Source of the DNA: Acidobacteriaceae bacterium
Lineage (GTDB): Bacteria > Acidobacteriota > Terriglobia > Terriglobales > Acidobacteriaceae
DNA length: 64,000 nucleotides
Direction of reading: 5' to 3'
NCBI GenBank assembly: GCA_003170825.1
Contig: PMYL01000019.1
Coordinates: 114,717-178,716, forward strand
Each line of letters opens with the position of its first letter. Position 1 is the stretch's first letter. Made by a program: the position numbers and the translations under genes. Below are positions 50,085 to 57,884 of the stretch, one piece after another. The notes below the pieces were generated by a model that saw nothing but the letters and a program-made list of their open reading frames with translations, was not told the origin of the DNA and ran no database searches.

Positions 50085-50641
50085 AAGTCACAAATGTCGT
50101 ACTTGCACTCGCGCTGTCGGGCTTTCCCGCAGCAGCACAGGAAGCCCACCACGATTGTCCGCAGATGACTGGTTCGAACGAAGCCCATGCCGCGATGAAC
50201 AAATCAGGGGTGCCGGACGAACAGCGCAGTCAATACTTGAACGGCGAAGGCATGGGGTTTGCGAAGGACGCCGAACTCAACCACTATCCCGGCCCGCGGC
50301 ATGTCCTGGACATCGCCGACAAACTCGGGCTCTCGCCCGACCAGCTCGCCGCCACGCGCGCACTGCTCGACGACGTGCATACGAAAGCGCAGGCGCTGGG
50401 CAAACAGCTCCTCGCCCGCGAAGATGAACTCGAGGCCCTCTTTCGCGAACAACACGCCGACGCAGACAAAGTGCGGCAACTGACCGCCGAAATCGCCAAC
50501 CTGCAAGGGCAGTTGCGCGCGCTGCACTTGACCGCGCACGTCCGCGAGCGCGCGCTGCTCTCCGCCGAGCAGGTGACCAAGTACGATGCACTGCGCACTT
50601 ACGTTCCCGGCGACAGTCCCGCGCCGATGCACCATCATTGA
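50081..50641 (+). CDS. Periplasmic CpxP/Spy-like (heavy-metal resistor) protein
   Basis: A 186-residue exported protein: signal peptide VVLALALSGFPAAAQ, then HHDCPQM, and a helical domain with two LTxxQ-type motifs (LGLSPDQLAATRALL and LLSAEQVTKYDALR). This is the CpxP/Spy/ZraP fold of periplasmic chaperones and metal scavengers. His and Cys near the new N-terminus and a terminal HHH could bind metal. The ATG overlaps the merR stop. It is a plausible output of the MerR regulator: a periplasmic metal buffer or chaperone. No efflux pump or ATPase is adjacent. Confidence 0.85.
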   Translation: MKVTNVVLALALSGFPAAAQEAHHDCPQMTGSNEAHAAMNKSGVPDEQRSQYLNGEGMGFAKDAELNHYPGPRHVLDIADKLGLSPDQLAATRALLDDVHTKAQALGKQLLAREDELEALFREQHADADKVRQLTAEIANLQGQLRALHLTAHVRERALLSAEQVTKYDALRTYVPGDSPAPMHHH

Positions 50642-50898
50642 TGGACGAGGCGTCGGGGCGTGCCACAAGCAGGCGTGCCCAGCCGCTAAGGCCGAGTACC
50701 TCTTGCCCGTAGGCTCTGCTTGATTTACTTTGCTTCGTTTTGCTTGCCTGACCCAAATGGAATGTCAAAAGGCCACCGAACGTTATATGCATTTTTGGGC
50801 CACGTCCCTCTAACGTCCGGCTGAATCTACTCTGCCTCTCCGCTAAACCTGTATGCTGATTGCGTCCCATTTTGCGATAGGCAGGGAAGAGGTCTGGA

Positions 50899-52320
50899 AT
50901 GGCGCAGGCAATGGATTGGACGTTACAGGGACGGCGGCGCGGCTCGGGATTCGGCGCAAGGCTCGTGCCCGGCCTGCGCAAGCACTGGCGTCTGGCCAGC
51001 GGCGGCGCATTGCTGCTTGCCGTAACGGCGATCGGCGCGGCCCTGCTGGCCGGCTCCCACGGCAGCCGCCCGGCAGTGGTCGTCGTTCCTTATCCGCACG
51101 AGCTTGCTCAGGTCAGCTTTGCCGTGGCCGGCGATGTGATTCCGCACGAGCCGGTGCGCGCCGCCGCTGCAGCGGCCGGCGAAGGCTCCGAGGGCTGGGG
51201 CGCGCTGTTCAGCGACGTGAGCGACGTCTTCCTGAAGGCGGACTTCGGTTTCGTCAATTTGGAAACTCCAGTTGCCCCGGCGCACTCCCACGGGTCGAAA
51301 CCCTTTATGTTCGACGCGCCCGTTGTCCTGCTTGAAGGCCTGAAGGCCAACGGCATCAAGATCGTCTCACTAGCCAACAACCACGTGATGGACCAGGGCT
51401 GGGCCGGATTCACCGAGACCCGCGAGCACCTGCGCGACGAGGGAATCCTGTTTGTCGGTTCCGGCGATACGGCACAGCAGGCCTGGCAGCCGGTGATCGT
51501 CGAGGCCAACGGCATCAAGGTGGGCTGGCTGGGTATGACGCGCTGGCTCAACGGCAACCGCAACCCCGACAAGGACGACCAGCCGCACGTGAACTTCTTC
51601 CCTTATCCGGGCGAGTCCGGCGGCGCGCCGGGGATGGATGAGGCAGGGGTGCTGGAGGCCATCCGGCAGGCGCGCTCCAAGTGCGATTTGCTGGTGGTTT
51701 CCATTCACTGGGGCATTGAGTATGCGCCCGCGCCGCGAAGCGAAGACATAGAGACGGCGCACAAAATGCTGGAAGCCGGAGCCTCGGTGATCGTTGGACA
51801 CCATCCCCACGTCTTGCAGCCGGTGGAGACCTATCGGACCCAGGACGGCCGCAACACGGTCATCTTCTATTCGTTGGGGAATTTTCTATCGAACCAGTCG
51901 CGCACGTATGTGGATGGCCTGATGCCGGACAAGGACGGCGACCCACGCGACGAGATGATCGGGCTGTTTTCCGCCGTCCGCAAAGACTACGGCCCGGCCG
52001 GAGTGCGCGTCGAGCTGGGCCACGTGGAAATTCTGCCCGTGTGGGGCGAAAACAACCGCAACGATCTGGCCAGCGGCCACGCCAAAACCGCCACCATTCG
52101 TCCTGTGTTGATTGACCGCGAGATGCCGCGACTGCAGGCCCGGCTCGACGAGTTGAACAAGCTGAGCGGCTCTGCAACGCCGCTCACCGCCGTGCAGAAG
52201 CAGGAGTTCATCGACGTAACGAACCGGCTGAAGCTGCTCGATGACCGCCGCAAGCTGTTGCTGGCCCGCACTGGCGATGAGTATGTGACCGATCCGCCCA
52301 AGCTGCCGGCAAAGCCGTAA
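50899..52320 (+). CDS. CapA/PgsA-family metallophosphatase-like protein
   Basis: A 473-residue protein with an N-terminal anchor helix (LASGGALLLAVTAIGAALLAG) and a CapA domain (about 75-345) on the outer face. Signatures: VSFAVAGDVIPH, FGFVNLETPV, SLANNHVMDQGWAG, SIHWGIEYAPAP, GHHPHVLQP and FYSLGNFLSNQS, all parts of the calcineurin-like metal site. In Bacillus CapA takes part in poly-gamma-glutamate export or anchoring; in other bacteria the role is mostly unknown. AGAGG lies before the ATG. No capB/capC genes are nearby, so a capsule role cannot be assumed. Confidence 0.9.
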   Translation: MAQAMDWTLQGRRRGSGFGARLVPGLRKHWRLASGGALLLAVTAIGAALLAGSHGSRPAVVVVPYPHELAQVSFAVAGDVIPHEPVRAAAAAAGEGSEGWGALFSDVSDVFLKADFGFVNLETPVAPAHSHGSKPFMFDAPVVLLEGLKANGIKIVSLANNHVMDQGWAGFTETREHLRDEGILFVGSGDTAQQAWQPVIVEANGIKVGWLGMTRWLNGNRNPDKDDQPHVNFFPYPGESGGAPGMDEAGVLEAIRQARSKCDLLVVSIHWGIEYAPAPRSEDIETAHKMLEAGASVIVGHHPHVLQPVETYRTQDGRNTVIFYSLGNFLSNQSRTYVDGLMPDKDGDPRDEMIGLFSAVRKDYGPAGVRVELGHVEILPVWGENNRNDLASGHAKTATIRPVLIDREMPRLQARLDELNKLSGSATPLTAVQKQEFIDVTNRLKLLDDRRKLLLARTGDEYVTDPPKLPAKP

Positions 52321-52376
52321 AGCGTGCCGAAGCATTGGGGCAGAACGGTAGGCCAGGACTTTAGTCAGAGTGGTTC

Positions 52377-52667
52377 CTATTTTGCTTTGTGCAAGTCGTC
52401 CAGCCACGCAAGGAACCGGCTCCAAAGGGACTTGGCCGAGTCTTGTCTGCCTTCCGGAAGGTGAGCTTGCGCGCCGGGAGCATTGGCGGTCGCTTTCGCG
52501 GCTTCAGATTCTTCCTTGTCGTCGTGCAGAATCTGCCATAACGCCGGACCGCGGACTTCCCAGTCCTCGTAGCCGCAATTGGTGCATTTGTATTCGCGAA
52601 TATCGCGCCCGGAGGAGGTGTCCTTCTCCGTCAGCCGCATCGGTTCACCGCACTTGGCGCAGTCCAT
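52377..52667 (-). CDS. Small zinc-ribbon protein
   Basis: A 96-residue cytoplasmic protein. CAKCGEPM and CTNCGYEDWEV, 22 residues apart, form a zinc ribbon; the C-terminal half is charged and helical, ending in WSRFLAWLDDLHKAK. It follows ribE by about 55 bp on the same strand. I do not recognise a specific function; protein-protein or nucleic-acid binding is the usual role for such ribbons. Confidence 0.75.
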   Translation of the reverse strand: MDCAKCGEPMRLTEKDTSSGRDIREYKCTNCGYEDWEVRGPALWQILHDDKEESEAAKATANAPGAQAHLPEGRQDSAKSLWSRFLAWLDDLHKAK

Positions 52668-52721
52668 AATCTTATCCGCAACCAGTCTGGCCCCATCCGC
52701 GAGTCAAGATCGCGGCAGGCG

Positions 52722-53396
52722 TCAATAGCCGTTCGCCACCAGCCAGGCCTCGGACAACTCCAGTTCCGGCTTCTTCTGGGCCTGCATCTGTGCGAGGGCA
52801 AGTTTGACCAGCACATCGGCCTCCACGTTCACTGGAGCGCCGGGCGCGAGCGTGTGCAGATTCGTCCGCCAATAGGTCAAGGGCAGAATCGCAATGGAAA
52901 TCGACTCGCCGTCGAAGCCGGCGATGGTCAGGCTGATGCCCTCGATGGCCACCGAACCCTTGTGCACCATCCAGGGGCGCACGTTCTCGGGAACGCGAAC
53001 CTTGAGGGTCCAGTCGGTGGTCTCCCGGTCGAAGTTCGGGCTCGACTCTGGAACGACCGGGTCCAGAGCGGTCATCGTGCCGCAGCCGTCCACATGCCCC
53101 TGCACAATGTGGCCGCCCAGCGGACTGCCGGCTGCCGTGGGCATCTCCAGGTTGACCTTGGCGCCGGGGGTGAGCGCGCCGAGCGAGGTACAGTCCAGCG
53201 TCTCCTGGGCCAGATCGGCGTGAAACAGGGTGGGGTTTACGTCCAAAGCGGTCAGGCAGACACCCGAAACGCTCAGCGAATCGCCCTCGCGCAGCCGCGA
53301 CGCTATGCCGGGAGCCTCGACCGTGATGCGCCGAACCCCGCCTCTGCTCTCAAGGCTGACCAGCGTGCCGGTCTGTTCGATGATGCCGGTAAACAT
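52722..53396 (-). CDS. ribE: Riboflavin synthase alpha subunit
   Basis: A 224-residue enzyme that dismutates two 6,7-dimethyl-8-ribityllumazine molecules into riboflavin and a pyrimidinedione. It begins with the canonical MFTGIIEQTG and has two lumazine-binding beta-barrel repeats, with GDSLSVSGVCLTA and KGSVAIEGISLTI as corresponding segments, and GGHIVQGHVDG between them. The C-terminal NVEADVLVKLALAQ helix is the trimerisation element. It lies downstream of ribD with a 90-bp gap holding a REP-like palindrome. I see no FMN riboswitch upstream. Confidence 0.95.
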   Translation of the reverse strand: MFTGIIEQTGTLVSLESRGGVRRITVEAPGIASRLREGDSLSVSGVCLTALDVNPTLFHADLAQETLDCTSLGALTPGAKVNLEMPTAAGSPLGGHIVQGHVDGCGTMTALDPVVPESSPNFDRETTDWTLKVRVPENVRPWMVHKGSVAIEGISLTIAGFDGESISIAILPLTYWRTNLHTLAPGAPVNVEADVLVKLALAQMQAQKKPELELSEAWLVANGY

Positions 53397-53424
53397 GGTT
53401 CTATTCTAAGGGAACAGGGATCAG

Positions 53425-53462
53425 CCACCCCAGCGATAAGGACCCGTCGCTGGGGACCCCGG
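53425..53462. repeat. REP-like palindrome between ribD and ribE
   Basis: CCCCAGCGATAAGGACCC and GTCGCTGGGG form a foldable pair ending in ACCCCGG. It matches the modules at 40.9 kb and lies inside an operon, so it may act on mRNA stability more than on termination. Confidence 0.7.
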
Positions 53463-53485
53463 CACAGGGCACAGGGAACAGATCG

Positions 53486-54610
53486 CTACGTCTCCGCTTG
53501 GGGCCAGGGGTCTTTGAGCAGCGAGCACAGGCCCAGATCGTTGCCGTAGCGCTCGACCTCAACTTCCGCCATGTGAATAGGATGGGCCATGCCGCGAAAG
53601 GCGGGGACAGCGTCGGAGCCCATGATCTGCGGGGAGACGAAGAGGTGAACGCGGTCCACGAGTCCGCCCGCCAGCAGCGCCGTGTTCAGCCGCGTGCCGG
53701 TCTCAGTCAGCAAGGTCAGGATGCCCTCCTCGCCCAATTGATCCAGCACGTTAGCGAGCGGAACACGGCCGGCCTCGGCAGGGAGGACTTCGACGCGCAC
53801 GCCGCGTGTCCGCAACTCGTCGATGCGGTGCATGTCATTGGAAACAGTAAAAATCACTAAATCATTGTGGGCCGTTGCCACCATCTTGGAGTCGAGCGGC
53901 ATGCGCAACGCCGAGTCCAGCACCACGCGCAGCAGGGGCCGGCGGCGGCGCAGGCCGCTGCGGTCGGTGAGCAGGGGGTCATCCGCAAGTACAGTATCCA
54001 CGCCAGTTAGAGCCGCGTCGGCCTGCCAGCGCAGCGGCTGCACGGCCAGCCGCGCGGCTTCGCTGGTGATCCAGTAGGGCTGGTGCAAATTGTGCTCGCC
54101 CGGCGGCGGCGCGATGCGGCCGTCGAGGGTCATTGCCACTTTCATCAACACCAGCGGGCGGCGGTGCTGGCTCCAGCGGGCAAAGCCCTCGTTAAGTCGG
54201 CGGCCTTCAGCCTGACAGACGCCCAGCGCAACTTCAATGCCTGCTTCGCGCAGCCGGTCCAATCCATGGCCGGCGACGGCGGGGTTGGGGTCGATGGTGG
54301 CGGCAACGACGCGGCGCAGTCCGGCGGCGATCAGCGCTTCGGTGCAGGGGCCGGTGCGGCCGGTGTGGTTGCAGGGCTCGAGGGTGACGTAGGCTGTGCC
54401 GCCGCGCGCGTGCTGCTGGGCGGCCTTGAGGGCGACGACTTCGGCGTGGTCGAGGAGGTCGTACTCGTGCCAGCCCTCGCCGGCTACATGGCCGTCGCGA
54501 TCGAGAATCACGCAGCCCACGGCGGGGTTTGGCGAGGTGACGGCGATGCCGCGACGGGCGAGCTCCAGGGCGCGCTGCATCCAGTATTGATCTTGATCCA
54601 AATCGCTCAT
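53486..54610 (-). CDS. ribD: Bifunctional riboflavin deaminase/reductase
   Basis: A 374-residue two-domain enzyme for steps two and three of riboflavin synthesis. The N-terminal deaminase (about 1-145) has zinc motifs HAEVVALKAA and PCNHTGRTGPC and NPAVGCVI. The reductase domain (about 150-370) shows LMKVAMTLDGRIA, ALTGVDTVLADDPLLTDR and LLTETGTRLNTALLA. It begins 21 bp after ftsY, where a 15-bp direct repeat covers the ftsY stop and the ribD start. With ribE it supplies two of the flavin steps; ribBA and ribH are not in the window. Confidence 0.95.
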   Translation of the reverse strand: MSDLDQDQYWMQRALELARRGIAVTSPNPAVGCVILDRDGHVAGEGWHEYDLLDHAEVVALKAAQQHARGGTAYVTLEPCNHTGRTGPCTEALIAAGLRRVVAATIDPNPAVAGHGLDRLREAGIEVALGVCQAEGRRLNEGFARWSQHRRPLVLMKVAMTLDGRIAPPPGEHNLHQPYWITSEAARLAVQPLRWQADAALTGVDTVLADDPLLTDRSGLRRRRPLLRVVLDSALRMPLDSKMVATAHNDLVIFTVSNDMHRIDELRTRGVRVEVLPAEAGRVPLANVLDQLGEEGILTLLTETGTRLNTALLAGGLVDRVHLFVSPQIMGSDAVPAFRGMAHPIHMAEVEVERYGNDLGLCSLLKDPWPQAET

Positions 54611-54639
54611 TCTATTCCAATAGGGCTCATTCTATTCCA
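54605..54639. repeat. 15-bp direct repeat at the ftsY/ribD junction
   Basis: GCTCATTCTATTCCA occurs at 54605-54619 and 54625-54639. One copy covers the ribD start codon and the other the ftsY stop codon. It looks like a small duplication by slippage. Confidence 0.75.
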
Positions 54640-55639
54640 GCAGCGAGTCGACAAACTCGGCGGGAGAGAATTCCAGCAGGTCGGTCATCTGCTCGCCTAC
54701 GCCGGCGAAGCGGACGGGGAGGTTGAGTTCGCGTGCGATGGCGACGGCGATACCGCCCTTGGCCGTGCCGTCGAGCTTGGTGAGCACGATGCCGGTAACC
54801 CCCGCGGATTGAGTGAATTGGCGGGCTTGCTGGAGGCCGTTCTGGCCGGTGGTGGCGTCCATGACCAGGAGGACCTCATGGGGTGCGCCGGGGACCAATT
54901 TTGCAGCCGTGCGGCGCATCTTGTCGAGTTCGTCCATGAGACCGGTTTTGGTGTGGAGGCGGCCGGCAGTGTCGACAATCAACTCGTTGATATGGCGGGC
55001 TTTGGCGGCGGTGGCCGCGTCGTAGAGGACGGCTGCCGGGTCGCCGCCCCGGCGGGTCTTGATCATCTCCACGCCGGAGCGGGAGGCCCAGATTTCAAGT
55101 TGCTCGATGGCGGCGGCGCGGAAGGTGTCGGCGGCGCAGAGGAGAACTGATTTGTTTTGAGCGCGATACCAGGCGGCCAGTTTGCCGGCGGAGGTGGTTT
55201 TGCCGGTGCCGTTGACGCCGACCAGGAAGGTGACTTTGGGCGGGGTTTCGGGGGTGGGAATCTGGTGTTGCGGGGCCTCTAAAATGGCGCGCAACTGGGC
55301 TTTGAGGAGAGCGCGCAATTCGTCGCCGCCTTCGATGGCCTGGCGGCGGGCGCGGTCGCGCAAAGCGGCGAGGATATCGGTGGTGGTCTGCACGCCGATG
55401 TCGCTGGTAAGCAGCGCGGTTTCAAGGTCTTCGAGGGCGGATTCGTCGACGGTTCGGGTGAGGGCGACGATGCCTTCGATCCTGGAGGAAAAGGACTCGC
55501 GGGTGCGGCTGACGGCCTGCTTCATGCGGCTAAAAAAGCCGGATTTGGGGGCCTCGGCCGAGCCTGATTCGGGCGCGGTTTCGGGCTCCGCCGAGGGAGG
55601 GATTTCCGGGTCTTTGTTGGCGCCGAAAAGGCTGATCAT
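54632..55639 (-). CDS. ftsY: Signal recognition particle receptor FtsY
   Basis: A 335-residue SRP-receptor GTPase that docks ribosome-SRP complexes to the Sec translocon at the membrane. A short acidic A region (about 1-40) precedes the N domain (about 40-125) and the G domain with G1 [31 protein letters not shown] (G3), [10 protein letters not shown] (G4) and the closing [12 protein letters not shown]. The acidic region is much shorter than in E. coli. It heads a four-gene run with ribD, ribE and a zinc ribbon. Confidence 0.96.
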   Translation of the reverse strand: MISLFGANKDPEIPPSAEPETAPESGSAEAPKSGFFSRMKQAVSRTRESFSSRIEGIVALTRTVDESALEDLETALLTSDIGVQTTTDILAALRDRARRQAIEGGDELRALLKAQLRAILEAPQHQIPTPETPPKVTFLVGVNGTGKTTSAGKLAAWYRAQNKSVLLCAADTFRAAAIEQLEIWASRSGVEMIKTRRGGDPAAVLYDAATAAKARHINELIVDTAGRLHTKTGLMDELDKMRRTAAKLVPGAPHEVLLVMDATTGQNGLQQARQFTQSAGVTGIVLTKLDGTAKGGIAVAIARELNLPVRFAGVGEQMTDLLEFSPAEFVDSLLE

Positions 55640-56085
55640 GAAGTGTTCCAGATTTGAGTTTAGAACAGAGAGACCAGTTGTCAGTTTTCAGTGGTCAGTC
55701 ATCGCCGGTTACCGATTAGTAAACTTTGGCTCCGAGCGCGTGTTGGATGTGGGAAGGTTTGGGCCACTGGATTTGCGCGCAGTGGCGGCTTGTAGGGCAC
55801 GGGTTGGAGACAAAGCGAGAAGGGCCAGGCCACCGGAAATGGAGTTTCGGCGTGCGCGGCGTTGCCAGATTTCATGTCTACAGTGGTTCCGGTCAACCCG
55901 GATTTGGAGCGACTGGAGACATAACCCTGACGGATTCGAGCGACTGGTTGCGTATAAATACCGAAATAAGGCGGAAAATGGTGTTTTAGGGGCCAAATTG
56001 GGGCCTTTTGACGGCTTTTTGAAGGCAAAAGCCGCCCTGGAAGCCTACAAATTGGGGTGGTATCAGGCAAGGAAGGGGAGGAGCG
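55640..56085. other. Intergenic region between ftsY and the HTH gene
   Basis: This 446-bp stretch separates divergent genes. Open frames on either strand have no protein-like composition or starts. GGGGAGGAG at 56073-56081 is the ribosome site of the next gene. It must carry both promoters, but none stands out. Confidence 0.5.
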
Positions 56086-56442
56086 ATGCGAAACGTATTC
56101 ATGACGCATGAGCAGCGAGTGCTGGACCTGGAGACGCGGCACTACCAGGCGGCGCGGCGGGTTCAGCGGCCATTGCGCGGCTGGCTGCGGAAGGTGCGGA
56201 AGACGATGGGGTATATGGCGGCGGATGTGGCGAGTGATCTGGAGGTAAGCCCGTCCATGGTGTTTCAACTGGAGCGGTCGGAGTGGAAGGAAACGATTAC
56301 GCTGAAGCGGCTGAAGGAAGTGGCGTGGTCGATGGAGTGCGAGCTGGTGTATTGCATTGTGCCGCGCGAGGGGAAGTTCGAGGACCAGCTGATGGTGTTT
56401 GCGAAGCGGTTGGCGCGGGGGAAGAAGAGCCGGAGGCGGTAG
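56086..56442 (+). CDS. XRE-type HTH protein, mobile mystery protein A-like
   Basis: A 118-residue DNA-binding protein. The order RPLRGWLRKVRKTMGY, helix-turn-helix (AADVASDLEVSPSMVFQLE), KETITLKRLKEVA, then MECELVYCIVPR matches 'mobile mystery protein A', an XRE-family protein normally found next to a Fic-domain partner (protein B) on mobile DNA. No Fic gene is present here, so it is an orphan. GGGGAGGAG is well placed before the ATG. The basic tail KKSRRR could aid DNA binding. The family call is by motif recall. Confidence 0.78.
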   Translation: MRNVFMTHEQRVLDLETRHYQAARRVQRPLRGWLRKVRKTMGYMAADVASDLEVSPSMVFQLERSEWKETITLKRLKEVAWSMECELVYCIVPREGKFEDQLMVFAKRLARGKKSRRR

Positions 56443-56502
56443 GAGGGAGCGGGGGTTATCTCAGGCCTCAGAAGCGAGCTTCCTGCAGGTATACTTCCTT
56501 CA

Positions 56503-57786
56503 ATGGCGAAATTCGGCAAAAAAACCAGGGAGCTTTTAAAGATAGCCGGTCCTGGGCTCATCACCGGCGCGGCGGATGACGACCCGTCGGGCATAGCGAC
56601 TTATACCCAGACGGGAGCGCAGTTCGGCTACGGGCAACTATGGACGGCGCTTCTTATCTTGCCCCTTCTGACAGCGGTCCAGGAGGCCTGCGCGCGCATT
56701 GGCGCCGTGACCGGAAAAGGCATCGCCGCCGTGGTCAAGGAACGCTATAGCAAGAAAGTGCTGTATGGAACGCTGCTGCTGATCCTGGTTGCCAATACCA
56801 TCAATCTGGGAGCCGATCTGGGGGCCATGGGCGCCGCGGCGCAGCTTATCGTGCCCATCAATTTTGCGGTGCTGGTGCTTTTTTTTACGGCTCTCATTCT
56901 CGTCCTGGAGATATTCACGTCTTACCGGACTTATGCACGGATTCTCAAATGGCTTTGTCTCACCCTTTTTTCTTATGTCATCACGGTGTTTCTGGTGCAT
57001 GAGCCATGGGGAACCATTCTGAAGGCGACGTTTGTCCCGCACATCGAATTCAGCTTCGCGTTCTTTTTTATCATCACCGGCGTGATCGGCACGACGATTT
57101 CGCCGTATATGTTCTTTTGGGAAGCTTCAGAGGAGGTGGAAGAAGAGCGGAGCAAGGGCATGATCCACCATGGAATTCCAAAAGTTACCAAGCCGTTCAT
57201 GAGGCGGCTGCGCATCGACAACTTCCTGGGCATGCTGTCATCGCAGATCGCGACGTGGTGCATCATCGTGGTCGCCGCGACGGTGCTGAATCACAACAAT
57301 ATTACTCACATCACCAGCGCTGCCGAGGCGGCCAAGGCTCTGGAGCCTCTGGTTCATACCTTCCCGCACGCGGGGTTTCTGGCCGAGTTGATATTCGCCA
57401 TCGGGATCATCGGATTGGGGTTTCTGGCCGTGCCTGTCTTCTCAGGATCGGCCTCCTACGCGCTTGCCGAGACATTCAACTGGAAATCAGGCCTGAACCT
57501 GAAATTGAAACGGGCGCATGGATTTTACGGCGTGATCACCATTGCAACGCTCGTCGGCCTGACAATCAACTTTATCGGCATCAATCCCATTCAGGCGCTG
57601 GTGGTGACCGCCGTGATCAACGGAGTGATCGCCGTGCCGTTGATTTTCCTTATCGCCCGGATTGCGCGCAACAAAGATATTATGGGCGAGTATCGGAGCG
57701 GAATGCTCTCGAATGTTCTGGTGTGGGCGACCTTTGTTTTCACGGGAGCTGCGGCGGTTGCAATGTTTGCAACGCTGAAGTGGTGA
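56503..57786 (+). CDS. NRAMP-superfamily divalent metal transporter with altered metal site
   Basis: A 427-residue inner-membrane protein with about 11 helices in the NRAMP (SLC11, LeuT) fold. Helix 1 reads GPGLITGAADDDPSGIAT: the classic DPGN is DPSG (Asp27, Gly30). Helix 6 reads GVIGTTISPYMFF, where MPH is replaced by SPY (Ser200). The Asp is kept but the Asn and Met of the manganese/iron site are lost. Similar changes occur in the NRAMP-related magnesium transporter group, so magnesium is a candidate substrate. It stands alone after the HTH gene. The fold is sure; ion choice is inferred. Confidence 0.88.
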   Translation: MAKFGKKTRELLKIAGPGLITGAADDDPSGIATYTQTGAQFGYGQLWTALLILPLLTAVQEACARIGAVTGKGIAAVVKERYSKKVLYGTLLLILVANTINLGADLGAMGAAAQLIVPINFAVLVLFFTALILVLEIFTSYRTYARILKWLCLTLFSYVITVFLVHEPWGTILKATFVPHIEFSFAFFFIITGVIGTTISPYMFFWEASEEVEEERSKGMIHHGIPKVTKPFMRRLRIDNFLGMLSSQIATWCIIVVAATVLNHNNITHITSAAEAAKALEPLVHTFPHAGFLAELIFAIGIIGLGFLAVPVFSGSASYALAETFNWKSGLNLKLKRAHGFYGVITIATLVGLTINFIGINPIQALVVTAVINGVIAVPLIFLIARIARNKDIMGEYRSGMLSNVLVWATFVFTGAAAVAMFATLKW

Positions 57787-57806
57787 GGATTGAACTATTG
57801 TGGTTT

Positions 57807-57841
57807 CCCAGGTCTCCCGCCGCGGCGGACGAAACCTGGGG
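57807..57841. repeat. Palindrome between convergent transporter and nuclease genes
   Basis: CCCAGGT ... ACCTGGGG arms enclose CCGCCGCGGCGG, like the core of the 27.6 and 40.9 kb elements. It probably serves as a bidirectional terminator-like hairpin here. Confidence 0.55.
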
Positions 57842-57884
57842 TGGCCGGCCAGCCGGCGTCGATCATGGGCGATGATCACTTACC

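Noticed and set aside
49531-50641. Complete metal-resistance island
   Set aside because: Only regulator and periplasmic protein are present; no P-type ATPase, RND pump or reductase lies nearby.
50642-50898. Integron attC-like site near TAACGTCCGGC
   Set aside because: No matching complementary core site or integrase; single short match.
53397-53485. FMN riboswitch before ribE
   Set aside because: The gap holds a REP-like palindrome but none of the conserved FMN-aptamer loops; none is visible before ribD either.
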